This document shows positions 59,365 to 64,000 of a stretch of DNA of 64,000 nucleotides, one piece after another. The DNA is from Flagellimonas yonaguniensis (lineage in GTDB: Bacteria; Bacteroidota; Bacteroidia; Flavobacteriales; Flavobacteriaceae), in contig NZ_JARFVB010000006.1 of NCBI RefSeq assembly GCF_029193885.1, positions 1 through 64,000 on the forward strand, written 5' to 3'. Numbering within the stretch: position 1 is the stretch's first letter; every line of letters begins with the position of its first letter. The notes below the pieces were generated by a model, which was given only the letters and a program-made list of their open reading frames with translations, ran no database searches and was not told the origin of the DNA. The position numbers and the translations under genes are program-made.

Positions 59365-60006
59365 ATGAAACTCAAATTGATAGGCATAAGTTTACTGCTC
59401 CTTATGGGATGCTCTTCAACCAGATTGGTTGGTACCTGGAAGAATCCGGATATTGTACTTTTTGATGCATACCAAGTACTTGTAGTGGGTATGGTGCGGG
59501 ATGACAATGCACGCATGGAGTTCGAGACCAGTTTTGTGGACGCCTTGAAAGAACAGGGCGTGGATGCCGTGCGCAGCATTGATCTTTTTGATGTGGAATT
59601 TACATCATCGGAAAGGTCTGAAGAGGAACTGGCGGAAGTGGAGCAACAATTGTTGGACAAAGGGTTTGATGCCATTTTGTTTACCAAGGTCGTGGGAACC
59701 GAGAACCGCAGAACATTCAGGGAACACATTAATAATGTGGACCAAATGCTTGTTCGGTTCAGTACGGATTATCTGGAGCATCAAGAAATCTACTATAACC
59801 CAGAATACTACGATACTTTCAACATATATCATTCAGAGACTTCCCTGTACTGTATATGTATTGGAAAGGAAATTGAATTGATTTGGCGGGGGGAAGTGGA
59901 TGTCACAGAGCCCGAAAACGTGAATAGGGCCATAGACTCCTACATTAAGTTGGTGACCAAGTCAATGGGGGAGCAAGATGTCATTTTTAATCAGAAAGTC
60001 CAATAG
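59365..60006 (+). CDS. Lipoprotein of unknown function
   Basis: 213 residues. The lipobox ISLLLLMGC gives lipidation at C16, followed by SSTRLVGTWKNPD, a start seen in flavobacterial lipoproteins related to DUF4136. The mature part is a mixed alpha/beta fold with YQVLVVGMVRDDNARMEFE and FDAILFTKVVGTENRR, similar in kind to a periplasmic ligand-binding or TolB-N domain. No catalytic motif is recognised. It follows the hibernation factor by 42 bases, likely co-transcribed. The stop overlaps the end of a small convergent frame by 20 bases. Confidence 0.7.
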   Translation: MKLKLIGISLLLLMGCSSTRLVGTWKNPDIVLFDAYQVLVVGMVRDDNARMEFETSFVDALKEQGVDAVRSIDLFDVEFTSSERSEEELAEVEQQLLDKGFDAILFTKVVGTENRRTFREHINNVDQMLVRFSTDYLEHQEIYYNPEYYDTFNIYHSETSLYCICIGKEIELIWRGEVDVTEPENVNRAIDSYIKLVTKSMGEQDVIFNQKVQ

Positions 60007-60136
60007 CCTCCAATACCCCTAGAAAATCCAATGCGATCAAAATGGGAATTGCAATCAATATTACGATCAATACAAAAACCATGATTCGTAAAAACCCGAC
60101 CATGAGTTTGTTTCCTATGCTAATTTCATCTGCCAT
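59987..60136 (-). CDS. Possible 49-residue membrane protein
   Basis: ATG 60134-60136 gives 49 residues: a short polar start (MADEISIGNKLM), one long hydrophobic helix (FVLIVILIAIPILIALDFLG) and a short end (VLEAIGLSD). It lies in a 235-base gap between a lipoprotein gene and the MFS gene and overlaps the 3' end of the lipoprotein gene by 20 bases. Single-TM composition and a stop close to the neighbouring gene make it plausible, but no family is recognised. Confidence 0.45.
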   Translation of the reverse strand: MADEISIGNKLMVGFLRIMVFVLIVILIAIPILIALDFLGVLEAIGLSD

Positions 60137-60241
60137 AATAGTGTAATTTCCATCAATTTAAGAAATTATTCGCGTATACCCCTTAAGATAAAGCCCACTG
60201 ATCGATTAACGGATGTTTTTTTGGCATGTGCTGTAAACCAA

Positions 60242-61633
60242 TCACTTGGATTTGTCCTGCTTTCCACTGAGCAATTTACCGAGCTCCTCAAGTGTGATTC
60301 CTTTGGTTTCCGGCATCATGAACATAACCCATAGCAATTGTAATACCATCATTACTGCGAAAAAGATAAAGATAGGCCAAGGATTGTCCTTGAAGATGCC
60401 GATGTCAGCATCCAAAAAGGTAGGGGTAAGCAAGGTGATCAAAGCCGCAAACACCCAGTGTGTTCCCGTTCCCCAAGACTGTCCATAGGAACGAACGTTG
60501 TTGGGGAATATTTCCGAGATAAATACCCAGATAACGGCGCCTTGCCCTACGGCATGAGAGGCGATGAATATCAAAATAAAGGTAAGCAGTAGCAAAGAAC
60601 TGGCGCCCGAATAGAAACACCAACCTACCATGGACAAACTCACAATATAGCCGATGGAACCAATGTACATGAGTTGTTTTCTGCCCAACTTGTCAATGAG
60701 GGATATGCCCACAAAGGTAAAAATCAAGTTGATGACCCCGATGGATATGGAACTGAACAGCGATTCGCCAGAGGCCAATCCTGCCCGTTCCAATATTTCA
60801 GGGGCGTAGTACAGTACAAAATTTATACCCGATAACTGATTGAAAAATGCAATCAGAAATGCCAGTAACAAGGGTTTGTTGTATCTACCCGAGAACAAGC
60901 TTTCATTTTTCTTTTCCTTTGTTTCGACAATAGCAACCTTGATTTGCTCCAGATGAAGCGAGGCCTTATCCTTTGCAATGCCCAAGAGCGTGATGGATTC
61001 CATGACCATTGCATCCGTTCGGTCTTTCATTAAAAGCCATCTAGGGCTGTTGGGTATTTTAAAGACCATGAAGGTATATATCAGTGCAGGAAGTCCCTCA
61101 ATGCCCAGCATCCAACGCCAAGCTATGCTTTCATCAAAAATCATCCCGATGAGGTAGTTGGAGATAAAAGCCAATAGAATCCCAAAAACTATGTTGAACT
61201 GGTACATCGCCGTTAGTCTTCCTCGTGTCTGAGCAGTGGAAATTTCGGAAATGTACACGGGTGCTGCCACCGATGATGCACCCACACCGACCCCGCCGAT
61301 AAACCTAAAAAATGAAAAGCTATAAGCTTCGGGAGCCAGGGCAGAACCCATTGCGGAGGCAAAATAAAGGATACCTATCCAGAAGAGGGTCTTTTTTCTG
61401 CCCAATCGGTCTGTGGGAATGCCTCCAAACAGTGAGCCTAGAACAGTCCCCCATAGGGCCATGGACATAATAAAGATGCCATGAAAAGTAAAAATGGAAT
61501 CGCCCAAAAACCAGTTGGTGTCCCATATTTCCTTTATGGGTTGATTGGCGCCTGAGATAACCACCGTGTCAAACCCAAACAAAAAGCCCGCTAGGGCCGC
61601 TGTCAATGAAATTCTGAAAATACGCTTGTCCAT
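60242..61633 (-). CDS. MFS sugar porter (XylE/GlcP-like)
   Basis: About 463 residues from ATG 61631-61633 (MDKRIFRISLTAALAGFLFGFD); ATG 61663 gives ten extra residues. Twelve TM segments, with GxxxDRxGRKK-like motif PTDRLGRKKTLFW, the AGFLFGFDTVVISGA start, RFIGGVGVGASSV and PETKGITLEEL at the end, fit the sugar porter family. It imports hexoses with protons. The gene ends close to a convergent lipoprotein gene. It starts 33 bases after waaA (61667). Confidence 0.88.
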   Translation of the reverse strand: MDKRIFRISLTAALAGFLFGFDTVVISGANQPIKEIWDTNWFLGDSIFTFHGIFIMSMALWGTVLGSLFGGIPTDRLGRKKTLFWIGILYFASAMGSALAPEAYSFSFFRFIGGVGVGASSVAAPVYISEISTAQTRGRLTAMYQFNIVFGILLAFISNYLIGMIFDESIAWRWMLGIEGLPALIYTFMVFKIPNSPRWLLMKDRTDAMVMESITLLGIAKDKASLHLEQIKVAIVETKEKKNESLFSGRYNKPLLLAFLIAFFNQLSGINFVLYYAPEILERAGLASGESLFSSISIGVINLIFTFVGISLIDKLGRKQLMYIGSIGYIVSLSMVGWCFYSGASSLLLLTFILIFIASHAVGQGAVIWVFISEIFPNNVRSYGQSWGTGTHWVFAALITLLTPTFLDADIGIFKDNPWPIFIFFAVMMVLQLLWVMFMMPETKGITLEELGKLLSGKQDKSK

Positions 61634-61666
61634 AAGAGGATGAATTTTGCTAAAGCTAACCAAATT

Positions 61667-62911
61667 TTACAAAATCCCGGAAATGTATTTCAGGATCAAG
61701 TCGGCAGCTCCTCGGTTGGAGTTGATATAATTGGAGTTGATATCCCCTGTGTTTTTGATGGAAATGGGGTTGTTCAACAGGTCGCCCATTAAATTGTTGA
61801 AGCTATCTTGACTGGAAATGGGAATAATCCCCCCTTCGTTGACCAAGTCCTCGGCTTCCTTGAAACCCTGAAACTGTGGCCCTATGATAATTGGGATGCC
61901 AAAAACCGCTGGCTCCATGGTGTTGTGCAGCCCTGTGGCAAAGCCACCACCAACGTAGGCAATGTTGGCATAGCTATAAATTTTGGTCAGCAAACCAATG
62001 GTGTCAATAATAAGGACATCGATTTCCTTTAGGTTTTGGTTGTCCAATTCGGAATAGCGTACCACGGTTTTTTCAAGGGATGAGGTGATTTTATCAATAT
62101 GGACAGACTTTATCTCGTGTGGAGCGATGACAAACTTTAGTTTTTCGTTGGTGCTGTTGATGTAATTGACCAGGATTTTTTCATCTTCGGGCCATGTACT
62201 GCCAGCTACCAAGCACAGTTGGTCATTTTTGAATCGATCCATGAAATCCAATTGGTTGTTCCGTTTCAATATCTCGGAAACACGGTCCAATCGGGTATCG
62301 CCACCAATACTGGAATTGTTTAAACCAATGGATTCCAAAAGCTCTTTGGACTTTTTATCCTGAACAAAATAATGGTCGAACTTCCCTAAGCTTTTTCGCA
62401 TAAACCCTCCAAAGGATTTGAAATAAACCTGCCTCTTAGAAAAAATGGAAGAGACCAAAATGGTCGGGACGTTTCTTTTTCCAAGATGATACAGATAATT
62501 GGGCCATACTTCATATTTAACAAAAATGGCCAGCTGTGGATTTACCAGATTTAAAAAACGCTTCACTTTGGAATTGCTGTCAATGGGCAGGTATACCACA
62601 ATATCGGCTACCGAGGTGTTCTTTTTAACCTCGTAGCCCGAGGGCGAAAAAAAACTGAGAACCAATTTGTGTTCGGGATATTTGGACCGCAATCGTTCCA
62701 AAATGGGAAGACCTTGTTCAAACTCGCCCAAGGAAGCTACGTGCATCCAAATGGTGTTGTCCGTGGGGCTGAGTTTTTCTTCCAACAAGGGAAAAGTGCT
62801 TTTTCTGCCTTTTACGAACAATTTGATCTTGGCATTGAAAAGTGCGACCACTTTCAAAGCAAGCCAAACGATGTTGATCAAAATATTATATAGAAAACGC
62901 AAGGGCATCAT
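61667..62911 (-). CDS. waaA: WaaA (KdtA), Kdo transferase of lipid A
   Basis: 414 residues. An N-terminal membrane segment (RFLYNILINIVWLALKVVAL), HVASLGEFEQGLPIL, ASLGE and the C-terminal GGDTRLDRVSEI, GGGFATGLHNTMEPA and FGIPIIIGP motifs match the GT30 family. It transfers Kdo residues to lipid IVA at the inner membrane. Core housekeeping gene, here convergent with nothing and divergent to the DegT gene. Its start near 62911 leaves 80 bases for a shared control region. Confidence 0.93.
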   Translation of the reverse strand: MMPLRFLYNILINIVWLALKVVALFNAKIKLFVKGRKSTFPLLEEKLSPTDNTIWMHVASLGEFEQGLPILERLRSKYPEHKLVLSFFSPSGYEVKKNTSVADIVVYLPIDSNSKVKRFLNLVNPQLAIFVKYEVWPNYLYHLGKRNVPTILVSSIFSKRQVYFKSFGGFMRKSLGKFDHYFVQDKKSKELLESIGLNNSSIGGDTRLDRVSEILKRNNQLDFMDRFKNDQLCLVAGSTWPEDEKILVNYINSTNEKLKFVIAPHEIKSVHIDKITSSLEKTVVRYSELDNQNLKEIDVLIIDTIGLLTKIYSYANIAYVGGGFATGLHNTMEPAVFGIPIIIGPQFQGFKEAEDLVNEGGIIPISSQDSFNNLMGDLLNNPISIKNTGDINSNYINSNRGAADLILKYISGIL

Positions 62912-62965
62912 TTTTCGCTAAAATACATTCTTTCGATCAGAGACCATTATGGCATCTTAATTTCT

Positions 62966-62973
62966 TAATTTTG
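62966..62973 (+). promoter_or_regulatory. Minus-7 box of the DegT-family gene
   Basis: TAATTTTG (62966-62973) is a perfect TAnnTTTG match, 18 bases before ATG 62992. No FNR-type palindrome lies at 29.5 bases from it. Confidence 0.5.
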
Positions 62974-62991
62974 ACCTATTAATTTATTCCG

Positions 62992-64000
62992 ATGAAAAAA
63001 ATACAAATGGTTGACCTCAAAGGTCAATACGAAGGCATAAAAACCGAGGTCAACGACGCCATTGCGGAAATCTTGGATTCCTCCGCATTTATAAACGGAC
63101 CCCACGTTCACGCGTTTCAAAGTGAATTGGAAGAATATTTGGGTGTAAAGCATGTGATTCCCTGTGCCAACGGGACCGATGCGCTCCAAATATGTATGAT
63201 GGGCCTTGGATTGCAACCAGGGGATGAAGTGATTACGGCGGATTTTACCTTTGCTGCTACCGTGGAAGTGATCGGTCTGTTACAATTGACACCAGTTTTA
63301 GTGGATGTGGAACCCGATACCTTCAATATAGATGTGAAGGCCATTGAAAAGGCGATAACACCTAAAACAAAGGCAATTGTCCCCGTGCATCTTTTTGGAC
63401 AGTGTGCCAATATGGATGAGATCATGGAGTTGGCCAAAAAGCACGATTTATTTGTTATTGAAGATAATGCACAGGCTATTGGAGGGTCTTACTTCTCCAA
63501 AGATGGTTCCAAACAAAAGGCTGGGAGCATCGGGCATGTTGGTGCAACATCATTTTTCCCATCCAAGAACTTGGGTTGTTATGGTGATGGCGGCGCTATT
63601 TTTACCAATGATGATGATTTGGCGCATACCATTCGCGGTATCGTGAACCATGGAATGTACAAAAGGTATTATCATGATGTGGTCGGTGTAAACTCACGTC
63701 TGGACTCTATTCAAGCCGCTGTCTTGAGAGCAAAATTGCCAAAATTGGACTTTTACAATCAAAAACGTTGGGAAGCTGCATCAAAATATTCCAAGGCATT
63801 TGAAGCTCAGGAACACATTTTAGTGCCAAAAGTGTCTTGTAATTCTAAATCAAGCGAAAGCAATCATGATTGCCATGTGTTCCATCAGTATACCCTAAGA
63901 ATCACAAATGGCAAAAGGGATGCTCTGGTGCAACATTTAAATGATAACAACGTTCCTTGTGGGGTATATTATCCAGTTCCATTGCACAAACAGAAGGCGT
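62992..64000 (+). CDS. DegT/DnrJ/EryC1/StrS aminotransferase, C-terminus beyond window
   Basis: At least 336 residues from ATG 62992; the frame is still open at the window end. PLP lysine is in SFFPSKNLGCYGDGGA; VIPCANGTDALQICMMG and EDNAQAIGG are further fold type I signatures. Such enzymes aminate keto-sugars for LPS, capsule or other glycans. KMVDLKGQY-type start (MVDLKGQYEGIKTEV) is that of the sugar 3-amino or 4-amino group. With waaA beside it, a role in surface polysaccharide is plausible. Confidence 0.9.
   Translation, partial: MKKIQMVDLKGQYEGIKTEVNDAIAEILDSSAFINGPHVHAFQSELEEYLGVKHVIPCANGTDALQICMMGLGLQPGDEVITADFTFAATVEVIGLLQLTPVLVDVEPDTFNIDVKAIEKAITPKTKAIVPVHLFGQCANMDEIMELAKKHDLFVIEDNAQAIGGSYFSKDGSKQKAGSIGHVGATSFFPSKNLGCYGDGGAIFTNDDDLAHTIRGIVNHGMYKRYYHDVVGVNSRLDSIQAAVLRAKLPKLDFYNQKRWEAASKYSKAFEAQEHILVPKVSCNSKSSESNHDCHVFHQYTLRITNGKRDALVQHLNDNNVPCGVYYPVPLHKQKA

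Noticed and set aside
1..64000. CRISPR arrays, rRNA genes or IS transposases
   Set aside because: No regularly spaced repeats, rRNA-like sequence or transposase motifs were seen.

Overview
The window looks like a chromosome segment from a marine-type member of the Flavobacteriaceae (Bacteroidota). The grounds are flavobacterial minus-7 promoter boxes (TAnnTTTG) in front of many genes, a fused CcoNO cbb3 oxidase, Bacteroidota-only families (HYC_CC_PP, DUF6660, RteC-like, DUF3347), absence of obvious Shine-Dalgarno sites and moderate-to-low GC. I do not assign a genus.

Region A (1 to about 29734) is the right-hand end of an integrated mobile element. Its right border is a tyrosine recombinase gene (28253-29467, minus), three GGTACAACA direct repeats (29501-29576) and a tRNA-Leu(UAG) fragment that keeps only the anticodon arm, variable arm, T arm, acceptor 3' strand and CCA (29678-29734), with the native terminator behind it. 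The element therefore entered the 3' half of a tRNA-Leu gene and left the displaced 3' end here; an intact tRNA-Leu and the left border should lie beyond base 1. An RteC-like gene cut by the left window edge suggests a conjugative transposon. The cargo is all on the minus strand and is a dense metal-resistance block. The copper part has CusA, CusC, an HMA-AraC regulator, a multicopper oxidase fused to a CopB-like barrel, CopA, two DUF3347 proteins including the CusB-type adaptor, and small accessory proteins. The zinc/cadmium/cobalt part has a CzcA fused to its own outer-membrane factor, a CzcB lipoprotein, two CDF exporters, a Fur-family regulator and a P-type ATPase. An asparaginase-like protein and a membrane LuxR regulator follow.

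Region B (29735-64000) is core chromosome centred on low-oxygen energy metabolism: a two-component pair, a serine/threonine dehydratase-like enzyme, a Crp/Fnr regulator, the ccoI-S-NO-Q-P-G-H operon for cbb3 oxidase, a CoA transferase, hemN, three universal stress proteins, a GCS2-CBS ligase-like protein paired with an AstE/AspA-like protein, a TonB-family protein, a ROK kinase, an SLC13 permease-pckA-pfk operon, a ribosome hibernation factor, an MFS sugar porter, waaA and a DegT aminotransferase cut by the right edge.

The most striking feature is regulatory. Ten intergenic copies of an FNR-type palindrome (TGAY-N4-RTCA) lie 48 to 64 bases before gene starts in this 29 kb. In nine promoters served by eight of these sites, a TAnnTTTG-like minus-7 box begins exactly 29.5 bases from the palindrome centre, a class II activator geometry; one site serves two divergent promoters (the regulator gene and ccoI) at the same spacing. 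Region B thus reads as a clustered oxygen-responsive regulon that includes genes not normally assigned to one.
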